This document shows positions 53,922 to 63,171 of a DNA stretch of 64,000 nt, one piece after another (position 1 is the stretch's first letter; every line of letters begins with the position of its first letter). Below the pieces are notes generated by a model that was given only the letters and a program-made list of their open reading frames with translations, was not told where the DNA came from and did not search any database. The DNA comes from Pedobacter sp. ok626 (GTDB lineage Bacteria > Bacteroidota > Bacteroidia > Sphingobacteriales > Sphingobacteriaceae), in contig NZ_FNEX01000003.1 in the NCBI RefSeq assembly GCF_900100435.1, positions 186,001 to 250,000 of the forward strand, in the 5' to 3' direction. A program made the position numbers and the translations under genes.

Positions 53922-54527
53922 ATGCCAAATAGAAATACACAGATTCCCTCCGATACTGATCTTTGGGAATCCATCAAATTAGATGATGAACGTGCTTTTT
54001 CTACTTTATTCCATCGCTACTCTTCGCGGATTTACAGTAATTCTTATGCTTACTTAAGGGATAGAGAGGTGTGTGAACAAATTGTGCATGATATTTTTTT
54101 AACGGTCTGGACCAACCGAAAGACACTGCAAATTGAGTCCTTCAAAAATTATCTCACCTCCGCAGGCCGCTATAGAGTTTACAAAAGCATCCATGCCAGC
54201 AAAATTATTCCTATCGATTATAAAGAAGATCTGGAAGATTTTTCGAACGGTTCGGCGGAAAATAACGGTTTTGACCGCATAGCATACCATGACCTGGAAA
54301 CAGAATTGGAATCTTACCTTAAGAGCCTGCCAAAAAGATGTCAGGAGATTTTTCTCATGAGTCGCCGCCAATTGATGAGTAATGAAGAGATTGCGGAAAA
54401 ACTCGGTATCTCGAAACGTTCAGTCGAAAATCAGATTACCCATGCGCTTAAACATTTACGGGCGTCATTAAAGGATATCACGGTAATGTTAGTTATAGCT
54501 GGTGGCATCAGTAATTTTGTAAATTGA
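53922..54527 (+). CDS. ECF-type RNA polymerase sigma factor
   Basis: 201 aa. Sigma-70 region 2 (FSTLFHRYSSRIYSNSYAYLRDREVCEQIVHDIFLTVW) and region 4 (LKSLPKRCQEIFLMSRRQLMSNEEIAEKLGISKRSVENQITHAL). The subgroup is the one that is paired with FecR and SusC in Bacteroidetes, and it probably drives the susC operon. Divergent from fecR with 106 bp between starts. A hydrophobic tail (VMLVIAGGISNFV) at the end is common in this group. Terminates at a strong hairpin. Confidence 0.92.
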   Translation: MPNRNTQIPSDTDLWESIKLDDERAFSTLFHRYSSRIYSNSYAYLRDREVCEQIVHDIFLTVWTNRKTLQIESFKNYLTSAGRYRVYKSIHASKIIPIDYKEDLEDFSNGSAENNGFDRIAYHDLETELESYLKSLPKRCQEIFLMSRRQLMSNEEIAEKLGISKRSVENQITHALKHLRASLKDITVMLVIAGGISNFVN

Positions 54528-54533
54528 AATTTA

Positions 54534-54574
54534 GTGATAAAAAAAGGGGAGCGGCGCTCCCCTTTTTTTATCAC
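54534..54574. terminator. Very strong symmetric terminator between convergent sigma and tlpA-like genes
   Basis: A perfect 19-bp inverted repeat with a 3-nt loop: left arm 54534-54552, right arm 54556-54574. GC core GGGGAGC/GCTCCCC, flanked by seven A and seven T, so it ends both transcripts. The symmetric ends GTGAT/ATCAC add to the stem. Confidence 0.92.
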
Positions 54575-54584
54575 CTTGTTGTGA

Positions 54585-55703
54585 CTATTGAGTAACTTCC
54601 TTCACTTTATTATAAAGTGTTTCAGCCCTTAAATTGGTTGCAATTACTTTACCCTCACTATTAACTAGTACATTTTGTGGGATCGCACGTACATTGTAAA
54701 GTGCAGCAGCGGGTTCTTTCCAGCCTTTTAAGCTTGATACGTGATACCATGGCATTCCGTCTGCTTCAATGGCAGCCTTCCATTTGGCAGCATCCTCGTC
54801 CAGAGAGACACTAATTACAGTAAATCCTTTTCCTTTGAATTCGTTAAAGGTTTTTACGACGTATGGATTTTCCTTTCTGCAGGGACCGCACCAGCTGGCC
54901 CAGAAGTCAACCAATGTATATTTATTCTTACTAACCACCTCTTTCAAACTAAGTTGAGTACCTTCCGGAGTAGTTGAAACAAAATCAATAAAATTCTCTC
55001 CCACCAACTTGCCCTTTACGGAAAGAAGTCGCTCCTCTAATTCTTTTCCTAATTTTGTAGCTTTTATTTCTGGGCTCAATTTAGAAAATGTAGGATATGT
55101 TGTTTCATAATTAGCCAATCTTCCTTGAGCAGTTTGGTCTAAATAATAAAGAGAAACATAAGATGAAGGATGTTCATTTACAAATTGATCAATGGTTACC
55201 TTCCTGAACTGGCTATACACCTCTAATCCGGCTAAAAATCTAGTCACAGCCGCTTTCTTCTCCGGACCTTCAGGCAGATTCCTAAATTGGTTAACTAAAC
55301 CGGTAAATTTATCCTCAGTAGGTCTTAGTTTTTTTGCAAATAGCTCGTGCTCTTCAGCCAACTTTGTCCCTTTAATATTGGCATAATGAATGGAATCCTT
55401 AGCCGATACTTGAACAGTTCCTGCAGATAGAAACAAATCTATTCTGTCGCCAGTCAGTTCATTACCAAAATTAAGTTTAGCCAGTGTAGCTGAACTGATA
55501 TTGCCTGTAAATTTAAATGCACCATTTTTCACCAATACACTGTCGGCTTTTTTAATTTTAGCATCTTCATAAGTTAACTTTATAAATCTACCATCGTGTT
55601 TGCGGTTTACCTTACCTTCGATATTAAAGTTTACCGCTTGCGAAAATCCTGTTAATGACACTAGTGACAGTGCCAGGACTATTTTTGTTATTTTTGAGTT
55701 CAT
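54585..55703 (-). CDS. TlpA-like periplasmic thiol-disulfide oxidoreductase with DUF4369 domain
   Basis: 372 aa. Signal peptide ending near GFSQA. The N-terminal half is a DUF4369-type beta-domain (NFNIEGKVNRKHDGRFIKL) and a helical middle. The C-terminal ~140 residues are a thioredoxin fold with LVDFWASWCGPCRKENP (CxxC about 269-272) and a cis-Pro in YNVRAIPQNVLV. Such proteins close many SusCD loci that lack CAZymes. The substrate of the reduction is unknown. Last gene of the second operon, 16 bp after the PKD-like gene. Confidence 0.92.
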   Translation of the reverse strand: MNSKITKIVLALSLVSLTGFSQAVNFNIEGKVNRKHDGRFIKLTYEDAKIKKADSVLVKNGAFKFTGNISSATLAKLNFGNELTGDRIDLFLSAGTVQVSAKDSIHYANIKGTKLAEEHELFAKKLRPTEDKFTGLVNQFRNLPEGPEKKAAVTRFLAGLEVYSQFRKVTIDQFVNEHPSSYVSLYYLDQTAQGRLANYETTYPTFSKLSPEIKATKLGKELEERLLSVKGKLVGENFIDFVSTTPEGTQLSLKEVVSKNKYTLVDFWASWCGPCRKENPYVVKTFNEFKGKGFTVISVSLDEDAAKWKAAIEADGMPWYHVSSLKGWKEPAAALYNVRAIPQNVLVNSEGKVIATNLRAETLYNKVKEVTQ

Positions 55704-55719
55704 ATTTCTTTATTAAAAT

Positions 55720-57288
55720 TTAGTTGACTGCGCGCCAATTGATGTTTCTAACTTTTACGAGGTCAGTCCAGGTACTATTTTCCTGGGGTAACAGTTCAAC
55801 TATGTTTGGATTAGTGCCTACTCTAAAGCGACGTAATGTACCTTTGGTATTGCTGTTATAAGTAGCAATATATAAGCTGTTTGTTACGTGATCGATTTGT
55901 GTATCGAACTTGAGCATAGTGATCTGATTCCCTCCTGTTTCAGAATATTGATAGAATCTTTCATTATTAGGATTATAATCGTAAGCATAAAGCTTGTTGC
56001 CTACGGAATAGAAAATTACCGTTCTATTAGAAGAAAAAGCATAAAAATCAGCTTTATCAAAATCGACAGCTATGGGACTGATTTTATAAGCAGCGCGTCT
56101 GGCCGGGGCAGCTCCGCTGGCATAGAATTTATAAACATAATGGGCATTGTTCGCATCCTTCATGATAGCAAAAGAATTTCCATTGGTCGATCCCAGGTCG
56201 GTATTCCGTGTGTTCTCGGCATATACCAGCGTCCTGCCAAGTGCCGCATTGTTCCAAGGGAAAATGGGTTCGTTACCGTCCTTATCTTTATCATCAGACA
56301 AGACAACAGATGCAGTACCACTTCCAAAGCTTGAATAATTCATGAAACGCTTGTTTATCGTATCATACCACATCACAGAGGCCATATTTCCAATAGAATA
56401 AATTAAATAGGGTGCTGCCGGAATCCGGACTTGTTGTGCCGTACTCACCCGATTGATAGGATTATTGTATAAATCACCACCATTAATTAACAGGAAGGAC
56501 ACAAAAACATCTCCACCTTGGGTTATTAATGCCCGATACAACGGGCTTGTAGGTGCTCCGGCGGCAGTAATTACCTGTGGGGCAAACGAAATCGGATGCA
56601 ATGTTTCCGGGTTGATTGCCTCTGAAACATACAATAACCTGCTAAAGTTATTTGCTGTTGTCCCAGTCAATGCACCACGATCAAGGAAATAAGACCCTGT
56701 TTTCGTAAATACCCATAGCTTAATATCTGCATTGGAACTGCCGTTTCCGGTATGGACAAAGCTGACTGGCTCGCGTAAGCGGGGAAGTCCACTTTTTGAC
56801 AAAATCTGCCTGATATGTAGGGTGTCGTTTAACATAGCAAGCATTTCAGCTTCGGCGTAACCTTGTTCGTCTTCCCCCATGATCAGTAAACCCCGCGCAA
56901 CAGGTGTGCTGACATTCAGTGTTGAATTCGCGCGCCAAACCACACCGGTCTTTTTGTCCACTACCTTGTAAAACAGGGGATAGTTGGCCGGATCCAGCAA
57001 TACAGGATAATTTAATTGTTTCTTTCTGCTTATGGTGTCTGTTAATCTAACACCTTTAGACAAAATCCAATAATAATCATACCTGGAAGTATCCCCATCA
57101 TCCATTGTAGCGTTAATTTTGGGATTGATACGCAAGGTATCATAGCCCTTGCGCATGTTGTAAGTGCTGTTTACACCAGTGATGGACAGCTCATTGATAT
57201 CCTTGTATTCATAATTGCCCAGGTCCTTACTGCAGGAACCGGCGATTAAAAACGCTAAAAGAATAATTGTATAATGAAATATTTTCAT
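55720..57288 (-). CDS. PKD-like family surface lipoprotein
   Basis: 522 aa. Lipoprotein signal MKIFHYTIILLAFLIAGSC. The N-terminal ~120 residues are a PKD-like beta-domain (TYNMRKGYDTLRINPKINAT, YDYYWILSKG). The rest is a beta-propeller-like repeat region (RGLLIMGEDEQGYAEAEMLAML; ITMLKFDTQIDHVTNSLYIATYNSN). It is found beside DUF4843 and SusD genes. It probably binds substrate at the cell surface. Function unproven. Confidence 0.8.
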   Translation of the reverse strand: MKIFHYTIILLAFLIAGSCSKDLGNYEYKDINELSITGVNSTYNMRKGYDTLRINPKINATMDDGDTSRYDYYWILSKGVRLTDTISRKKQLNYPVLLDPANYPLFYKVVDKKTGVVWRANSTLNVSTPVARGLLIMGEDEQGYAEAEMLAMLNDTLHIRQILSKSGLPRLREPVSFVHTGNGSSNADIKLWVFTKTGSYFLDRGALTGTTANNFSRLLYVSEAINPETLHPISFAPQVITAAGAPTSPLYRALITQGGDVFVSFLLINGGDLYNNPINRVSTAQQVRIPAAPYLIYSIGNMASVMWYDTINKRFMNYSSFGSGTASVVLSDDKDKDGNEPIFPWNNAALGRTLVYAENTRNTDLGSTNGNSFAIMKDANNAHYVYKFYASGAAPARRAAYKISPIAVDFDKADFYAFSSNRTVIFYSVGNKLYAYDYNPNNERFYQYSETGGNQITMLKFDTQIDHVTNSLYIATYNSNTKGTLRRFRVGTNPNIVELLPQENSTWTDLVKVRNINWRAVN

Positions 57289-57309
57289 GTGATTTTGCTT
57301 TTAAATTGA

Positions 57310-58158
57310 CTACTTGACATAAGGTACACCGAGGGTAGATGTCCAGGGTACAATTCCAATATACATCAGACGGCCATCCTCTTCCAAGACAGGATTACCT
57401 TCATTAAAACGTCGGATTAAAATTGCTGAAGCATCCTGCATAATCAGACTAATACGGGCCATAGGCATAGTTACCGTACTAGCAAAATCCTCATATTTCA
57501 GTCCAAAGTTTTCGGTCAGGAAACCCATCTTTTTCTTCGTAAAAAAACCCATCGTTCCCGTTTCCCGATTGGTTCCGGTGGCCAAGCCTCCCGGCCAGAC
57601 TGCTGGTTTCACCATAATATCGCTGATGCGCAACGTATGCAGGCTTGCATCAAACTCCGGCACTACGACACCTTGCTTTAAGGAAGGGATTGCATCCCAC
57701 TCTGGGAAAGAGAGCGAAAAATCCTTTGTGGCTACCAATCTTAAACCCAATGTCTTCTCTTCGGTTTCCAAATCAGGCGTACGCTTCAAACGGACCTCTA
57801 TATTTGTGAAAACAGCATGGGCTGGAATGGTCCATTGCTCCTTTAGGGCTTCATAGTGCACACCCAAAACCGCTGTTGTAGAATCCGGGTTTACTTCGAC
57901 ACGGAAGGTTCGATCATAATCTTTTACTGGTCCTGTAATCATTATCTTGACCCTAAAGTTCACCGCATCCTGATTAATTCTAATAAATTGAACAGGGCTG
58001 TAAGGTTGGTATGGCCAGTTACTTTCACTGAAGGCTTCTGAGCCATGTTGCACAGCAAAATACACACCTTCTCGACCTTCATATTTCATGATTTCCTTTT
58101 CACAGCTACATAAAAAAACAAGCAGTGATAGACATCCTATCAGTATTTTTCTTTTCAT
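57310..58158 (-). CDS. DUF4843 domain lipoprotein
   Basis: 282 aa. Lipoprotein signal with Cys in VFLCSCEK. The family starts with YEGREGVYFA and contains FRVKIMITGPVKDYDRTFRVEVNPDSTTAVLGVHYEAL and LGLRLVATKDFSLSFPEWD. Members are surface lipoproteins encoded next to SusD in loci with no CAZymes; biochemical role unknown. Gaps of 10 and 21 bp to the neighbours show a single operon. Confidence 0.85.
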   Translation of the reverse strand: MKRKILIGCLSLLVFLCSCEKEIMKYEGREGVYFAVQHGSEAFSESNWPYQPYSPVQFIRINQDAVNFRVKIMITGPVKDYDRTFRVEVNPDSTTAVLGVHYEALKEQWTIPAHAVFTNIEVRLKRTPDLETEEKTLGLRLVATKDFSLSFPEWDAIPSLKQGVVVPEFDASLHTLRISDIMVKPAVWPGGLATGTNRETGTMGFFTKKKMGFLTENFGLKYEDFASTVTMPMARISLIMQDASAILIRRFNEGNPVLEEDGRLMYIGIVPWTSTLGVPYVK

Positions 58159-58168
58159 TGTGTTTTTT

Positions 58169-59638
58169 TTAATTATTTCTTTGTGAGGTTTCGCTTTCCG
58201 GCAATGGAACTACATAATTATTTAAAACCATAGCTTTGGTTCCGGTTACGGCAGCATTGTTAGGAACGGTTAGCGTGGAATTTCTTTTGTAATAAAAAAA
58301 CTGCTGCCCCTCCCCGAGCATTTCCCTTCTGTATTCATTAGAGATTTCTGTTTTCAGGGTAGCGTCATTCACAGGCGTTTTACTCAGCGCATTGCGGGCC
58401 GTTCTTACCTTATTAAAATAGCCAATACCCACAGAAAGATCAGGACTACATTCGGCTGCTATAAGGAGCACTTCACTAAGGCGGATCAGTGGAATCATAT
58501 AACGGCCTGGTCCATCTGGTATATCCTGATACTTCAGATTTGTTAGCGCAGTAATTGTTCCTGAAGACAAAATTTGCCAGCTCCGTCGCCTATAATCATT
58601 GGCATCATCGTACAAATTTGTAACTCGTCCTTCATTACTGTCTCCACCATTGAATGATAGCTTTGCATTTGCCAGCAGATTTACGTCAAAAAGTCGTTTG
58701 TATAATTCATCTCGATTGATATCATAGAGTGAAAACATCACCTCTGTAGAGAAAACTCTGTCGGGTTTAAGCGTACTCGTTGCATTTGCATTCGTCACAT
58801 ACGGAAAGACGATTTTAGTAGGCAATTGTACTTCGTTAAGTAATTCCACAGCTTCAGTAAAAGCCTCAGCTTTTTTAGTCTGCCACAGATACGCCCGTGC
58901 AAGCAGCGCCCTTACCGCATAATAGTTTAATCGATACTGACGATAATAGAGGTCGTTGTTACCGGATGGATTACCGGCATTACGCACCCCCGCAGTACGT
59001 ATAGGATCAGTGGTTTGCATTAGTAAAATGGCAGCTTTAAGATCATCTGTGACATTTTGCATGAACTGTTCGGAGCTAATAAAGGGCGCAACACTGAATG
59101 TGTTTTTAGAAATATAGGGAAGTACTGCTTTTGTTTTACTGGCTTCCGTATAAATAGGGCCAAATAATCGAAGCATGTCAAAGTGTAGAAATGCGCGAAG
59201 TGCAAGCGTTTCTCCTTTAATAATACCAAAATACGGTTCTGGCAAAGCTTCACTTGGACTATCCCCACATTTTTCCAGGATTACGTTGCAATTGGCTATC
59301 AATTCGTAGGCTTTACGCCAAGCATTATCAAACGTAGCTTTGGGTCTATCAGCCGTGTATACAAAAGTTGTATATTCATAATAACGGTGAGTACTGGAAT
59401 TCATAAAATAGTATTGCGCAAGCACATCCAATGCACCACTTGTCATCTCCTGTCCATAAAGTGCCTGATTGGTCATTTCTATATACACACCATTCAATGC
59501 TTTTAGATACCCCTCTTTATTTGCGAATAGCACATTCTCCGACAGCCGGTCGGTAGGCTTAACGTCAATCCACTTGTTACAGGAAAGCGAAAACGAGCTT
59601 AGTAATAGGCAGATACTTAGTTTATATAATATTTTCAT
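58169..59638 (-). CDS. SusD/RagB-family lipoprotein
   Basis: 489 aa. Lipoprotein signal with Cys in FSLSCNKW; IDVKPTDRLSENVLFANKEGYLKALNGVYIEM is the SusD start. The C-terminal signature ISNEYRREMLGEGQQFFYYKR is clear. This branch is diverged from the one at 47511-49064 and is typical of FecR-SusC-SusD loci without enzymes. Binds the substrate of the adjacent SusC. Confidence 0.92.
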   Translation of the reverse strand: MKILYKLSICLLLSSFSLSCNKWIDVKPTDRLSENVLFANKEGYLKALNGVYIEMTNQALYGQEMTSGALDVLAQYYFMNSSTHRYYEYTTFVYTADRPKATFDNAWRKAYELIANCNVILEKCGDSPSEALPEPYFGIIKGETLALRAFLHFDMLRLFGPIYTEASKTKAVLPYISKNTFSVAPFISSEQFMQNVTDDLKAAILLMQTTDPIRTAGVRNAGNPSGNNDLYYRQYRLNYYAVRALLARAYLWQTKKAEAFTEAVELLNEVQLPTKIVFPYVTNANATSTLKPDRVFSTEVMFSLYDINRDELYKRLFDVNLLANAKLSFNGGDSNEGRVTNLYDDANDYRRRSWQILSSGTITALTNLKYQDIPDGPGRYMIPLIRLSEVLLIAAECSPDLSVGIGYFNKVRTARNALSKTPVNDATLKTEISNEYRREMLGEGQQFFYYKRNSTLTVPNNAAVTGTKAMVLNNYVVPLPESETSQRNN

Positions 59639-59656
59639 TTTATTATAGTTAATACA

Positions 59657-62600
59657 TTAAAATCGAACCGAAGCTGAAAAAGAAACTGATCTTGCAAATG
59701 GGTAGTCAATACCCCGTTCATTCTTTATTGTTGAAATATTGAAAATGTCGTTCATGTAAGCCCTTAGTGTTATGGAGGAAGCACGCACAGTTTTTAACCA
59801 GGCTGCGGTCGTGTTTTCATACCCCAGGGAAAAAGCCTCGCCTATTAGCACATTATTATCTGCGACAAATCGCGAGGACATTGGAGTGGTCTCCGTTGTT
59901 GATATGGCTTTAAAACTGGCGTTATCTCCGGGACGTTTCCAGCGGTCATACAATGCCCGGCGATCCTGGTTTAGCGTAACCTCTTGAGTAGTTATATTTT
60001 CAACTTTCTCATAAAGTGTTTGCATAAATGCCTGTCCACCTAAACGGTATCTTAGATTAACTGAGACGAGAAAGCCCTTGTAAGAAAAACTAGAACCAAT
60101 TACACCCTCCAGCTTTGGTTCGCTGTTACCAACTACTACTTCATCCTGGAAATTATGGACAAAGGTTTGTTCATTGTTTTTGTTTAGGAATATTTCACGT
60201 CCAGTTGCCGGATCAATACCCACTGATCGAACTGCCCAGAGGTCAGAAGGACTTCCGCCATCATAATACCGGGTTAAGTTTCGACTTTTATTATTCTCAT
60301 TGAAATTTTCCAGCTGATTTCCCATTTTACCGTATTTGGCTGTCAACTGTCTCATGTTAAGGTTTACACGCCAGTTTAGCTGTCTCTTTCTAATCAGCGT
60401 ATAATCCGTTGTTAAGGTAAATCCGTGTGTAATCTGTTCACCCAAGTTCTGTGCAACTTTTGACACTCCCGTAGAGGAAGGTAATGTTATAAATACAAGC
60501 AATGGGTCAGTCGTTTTAACAAAATAGTCGAGGTTAAAACGCATCCGGTTATCAAGTGTAGTCAGGTCAAGGCCAATATTACGGTCCAGCGTGGTTTGCC
60601 ATTTCAGATTTCTGTTCCCCATATTGGATATAATAGTACTGGCACCAAATGGGTTACGGTTTTCATTGTTGTAACGATAGATCCGCATTGAAATGTAATC
60701 ATCAAAATTCTGGTTCCCCGGAGTACCAATCGATCCGCGTAAACGAAGTTGACTGATCCATTTCCAATCCTGAATAAATGCTTCATTGTGTATATTCCAG
60801 GCCAAACCAACAGACCAGTTACTAGAGAACCGTCTGTCAGAGCCATACACGGATGATCCGTCTAGCCGAAGGGTAGCATCTACCAAATATTTTTGATCAT
60901 ATGAATAACCTGTGTTAAAATAGAAACTAGCGCCGCGTCTTTTGGATTCCTGGTAGTCAGCACGCTTCCCCTCAGGATATCCCAATGCGAAATTAGGGTT
61001 GGCAAATTCATCATCCACAAATCCCCTCACCTGATAAGCGCTTTTCTGAGTTGTTGCCTGCTCCATTCGCATACCTCCCACAGCATTCAACATATGCTTT
61101 TCAGCGAATAGTTTTCCGTAGGTTAGACTAAATTCACCATCATAATTTAGATTCTTTCCATTTGTTTCCGTGTAGCGACCTTTTTCAAGAATATCTGTGC
61201 TTTCGAATTCAATATTAAAAGGAGACCGGAATACTTGATCTTGTGTTCCGTAATTACGTATACCCAAGCGACCACGTGCACGTAAAGCCTCTGTTAATCG
61301 CCATTCCATTTCCAGATTATTTGTAAATCCCTGTGATTCCTGCTGGTTGATATTCAGGTTACTCTGATCGTACAACGGACTGTAAACCGGAAGCAGTGCT
61401 GGATTACCGTAGGTTTTAAAATCTTCCAGAACTTTTCTTACATTCCCGTTCTCATCATATTTCCGAAAAAAAGGATTGGCCCTCGAAAAGTCGGCGAATG
61501 GTGATGTTTCCCTGTTGGCCCGAACATTATCAATGCTTAAAGAGTTGTTTACAGAAAAGTTACCTTTTCTATAAAGCAGCCGTATGTTTCCGCTAGTCGT
61601 CTGTCTATCTGACCCCTTCATCACACCATTTATAAGTCCGTAGTTAAATGAAGCACTATACCGCAGATTGGCGTCACCACCCTCAGCAAACAAAGTGTGT
61701 CGTTGGTTAATGGCCGTACGCAGCGGCTCGTTCGCCCAATACGTATTTACACCTCGCCGAACTTCCTGTAGGCGCTTGTAATACAGCGCTTGAGAATCCT
61801 GATTTCCGGGGATAACAAAATTCCCTTGATCAGTTAGTAAACTGTAAAATCCGGATAGATACTCAAACTGTAGTTTTTCTTCGGCATTCATCAGGTTGTA
61901 ATCCGTGAGATCTGCAAAACCGATAGTCGAATTCAAGCTGTAATTTATACGTAATGAACCGGCAGTTGGTTGCTTAGTTTCCACTACCACTACACCATTT
62001 GCAGCTTTAGAGCCGTAGATGGCAGAGGCGGCCGCATCCTTCAACAAGGTAATGCTCTGTACACGGTCCATACTCAGGTCGCTGATGATCGCCAAGGTAC
62101 TTTCAAAACCATCCAATATAAATAATGGCTGGTTGGGATTCGTAGCAAATTCATCAGTTAATCCGATCACACTACTTTTTCCTCTTATTTCTATATCAGG
62201 TAAGCGGTTCGGATCCGATCCAAATAAGTTATTATCTATAATTGCAAATGATGGATCCAACGTTTTTAAACTTTGCAAAACATTCTGGTTACCCACAATC
62301 TGCAAGTCTTTAGCTGAATATCTAGCTGAGGAACCCGTAAAAGCATTCCGGTCACGCTGATAGATTCCAGTAACTACAACCTCATCCATCGAATCTTCTT
62401 TCGGCTCCAAATCTACATCTAGCTTTTCTTGCTTTTGGTAGGCGATTTCCTGAGTTTTCATTCCAATATAAGTAAACACCAATGTTTGTTTCTTATCTGA
62501 GGGAGGGACAGCTATGCGGTACTCCCCCTTTGTATTGGTAACTGTATTGAGAAGACTGCCTTTAAGCCTGATGGTAACCTTTTCCAGCGGTTGCTTGGTT

Positions 62601-62995
62601 TCTACATGTCGGACGACGCCTGTAAGCATACTTTGCTGAATAGAAATAGAGCTGGTCCCGGTATTCCGCGTCGCATGTGGACTGGAAAATGAGATGGTCT
62701 TGTCTTCGATGGCAAATTCCAGCGGCTGACCTTCAGTTACCTTTTCGAGAAATCGTTGCAAAGGCATATTCTTTACATCAATTGTGATAGGCTTGGTAGA
62801 TTCAAGCAGTTTTTTAGTTCCAAAAACGGTATATCCGCTTTGTTTTCTAATGGCGTCGATTACAGCCGAAAAGGGAATGTTTTTCCCTTTGAGTGTAATC
62901 TGCTGTGAATAGCTGGCGGCACTTACTGTCGTAAATCCAGCTATAAGTAAAAACATGATGATTTTCATCACTCGCGATAAGTAATATTTATTCAT
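59657..62995 (-). CDS. SusC/RagA-family TonB-dependent transporter with STN domain
   Basis: 1112 aa from the ATG at 62995. Signal peptide (MKIIMFLLIAGFTTVSAASYSQQ), STN domain (FSAVIDAIRKQSGYTVFGTKK), regulatory-like domain (LTGVVRHVETKQPLEKVTIRL), plug (SMDEVVVTGIYQRDRNAFTG; FILDGFES; DAAASAIYGSKAANGVVVVE) and a barrel. An ATG 22 codons upstream (63061) is possible and sits only 5 bp from the hairpin at 63066-63093. I prefer 62995 because the leader then equals that at the first locus, but the choice is open. Expected to import a small peptide, metal complex or glycan of unknown kind. Confidence 0.9.
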   Translation of the reverse strand: MNKYYLSRVMKIIMFLLIAGFTTVSAASYSQQITLKGKNIPFSAVIDAIRKQSGYTVFGTKKLLESTKPITIDVKNMPLQRFLEKVTEGQPLEFAIEDKTISFSSPHATRNTGTSSISIQQSMLTGVVRHVETKQPLEKVTIRLKGSLLNTVTNTKGEYRIAVPPSDKKQTLVFTYIGMKTQEIAYQKQEKLDVDLEPKEDSMDEVVVTGIYQRDRNAFTGSSARYSAKDLQIVGNQNVLQSLKTLDPSFAIIDNNLFGSDPNRLPDIEIRGKSSVIGLTDEFATNPNQPLFILDGFESTLAIISDLSMDRVQSITLLKDAAASAIYGSKAANGVVVVETKQPTAGSLRINYSLNSTIGFADLTDYNLMNAEEKLQFEYLSGFYSLLTDQGNFVIPGNQDSQALYYKRLQEVRRGVNTYWANEPLRTAINQRHTLFAEGGDANLRYSASFNYGLINGVMKGSDRQTTSGNIRLLYRKGNFSVNNSLSIDNVRANRETSPFADFSRANPFFRKYDENGNVRKVLEDFKTYGNPALLPVYSPLYDQSNLNINQQESQGFTNNLEMEWRLTEALRARGRLGIRNYGTQDQVFRSPFNIEFESTDILEKGRYTETNGKNLNYDGEFSLTYGKLFAEKHMLNAVGGMRMEQATTQKSAYQVRGFVDDEFANPNFALGYPEGKRADYQESKRRGASFYFNTGYSYDQKYLVDATLRLDGSSVYGSDRRFSSNWSVGLAWNIHNEAFIQDWKWISQLRLRGSIGTPGNQNFDDYISMRIYRYNNENRNPFGASTIISNMGNRNLKWQTTLDRNIGLDLTTLDNRMRFNLDYFVKTTDPLLVFITLPSSTGVSKVAQNLGEQITHGFTLTTDYTLIRKRQLNWRVNLNMRQLTAKYGKMGNQLENFNENNKSRNLTRYYDGGSPSDLWAVRSVGIDPATGREIFLNKNNEQTFVHNFQDEVVVGNSEPKLEGVIGSSFSYKGFLVSVNLRYRLGGQAFMQTLYEKVENITTQEVTLNQDRRALYDRWKRPGDNASFKAISTTETTPMSSRFVADNNVLIGEAFSLGYENTTAAWLKTVRASSITLRAYMNDIFNISTIKNERGIDYPFARSVSFSASVRF

Positions 62996-63003
62996 TAAAT
63001 TTG
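62996..63003 (+). promoter_or_regulatory. Candidate antisense -7 box at the second susC start
   Basis: TAAATTTG on the plus strand, an exact TANNTTTG, touches the susC ATG (62995) on the other strand. A -33 TTTG at the right distance was not found. Same position relative to susC as the box at 52518-52525. Confidence 0.3.
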
Positions 63004-63009
63004 CGTTGA

Positions 63010-63094
63010 TATGGGTGGTGCAGTATCTGCTTATTCGTTTTAGGTCGATTGCACTAATCATTCTTAAAGGGAAGGATGGCAGTCCTTTCCTTTT
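63010..63094 (+). ncRNA. Candidate cis-antisense small RNA opposite the second susC leader
   Basis: About 85 nt from the box at 62996 to the hairpin end at 63094, start approximate. It would be complementary to the susC leader or first codons. The terminator is weaker (four T) and the -33 element poor, so alone it would not be convincing; the match in layout to the first locus is what supports it. Confidence 0.25.
63066..63094 (+). terminator. Hairpin between second fecR and susC
   Basis: AAAGGGAAGGA (63066-63076) pairs with TCCTTTCCTTT (63083-63093) with one G-T pair and a 6-nt loop, followed by T on plus only. On the minus strand the hairpin would lie just before the earlier susC ATG and contains AAAGGAAAGGA, so sequestering a ribosome site is the other possible role. 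Confidence 0.45.
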
Positions 63095-63171
63095 ATTGAT
63101 TTTAGGGGCTTTGGTGGTTAGTTTAGTTAGGTTTTCATCATGTGGTTGCTTTTTGGTTTAGGTTTTACATT

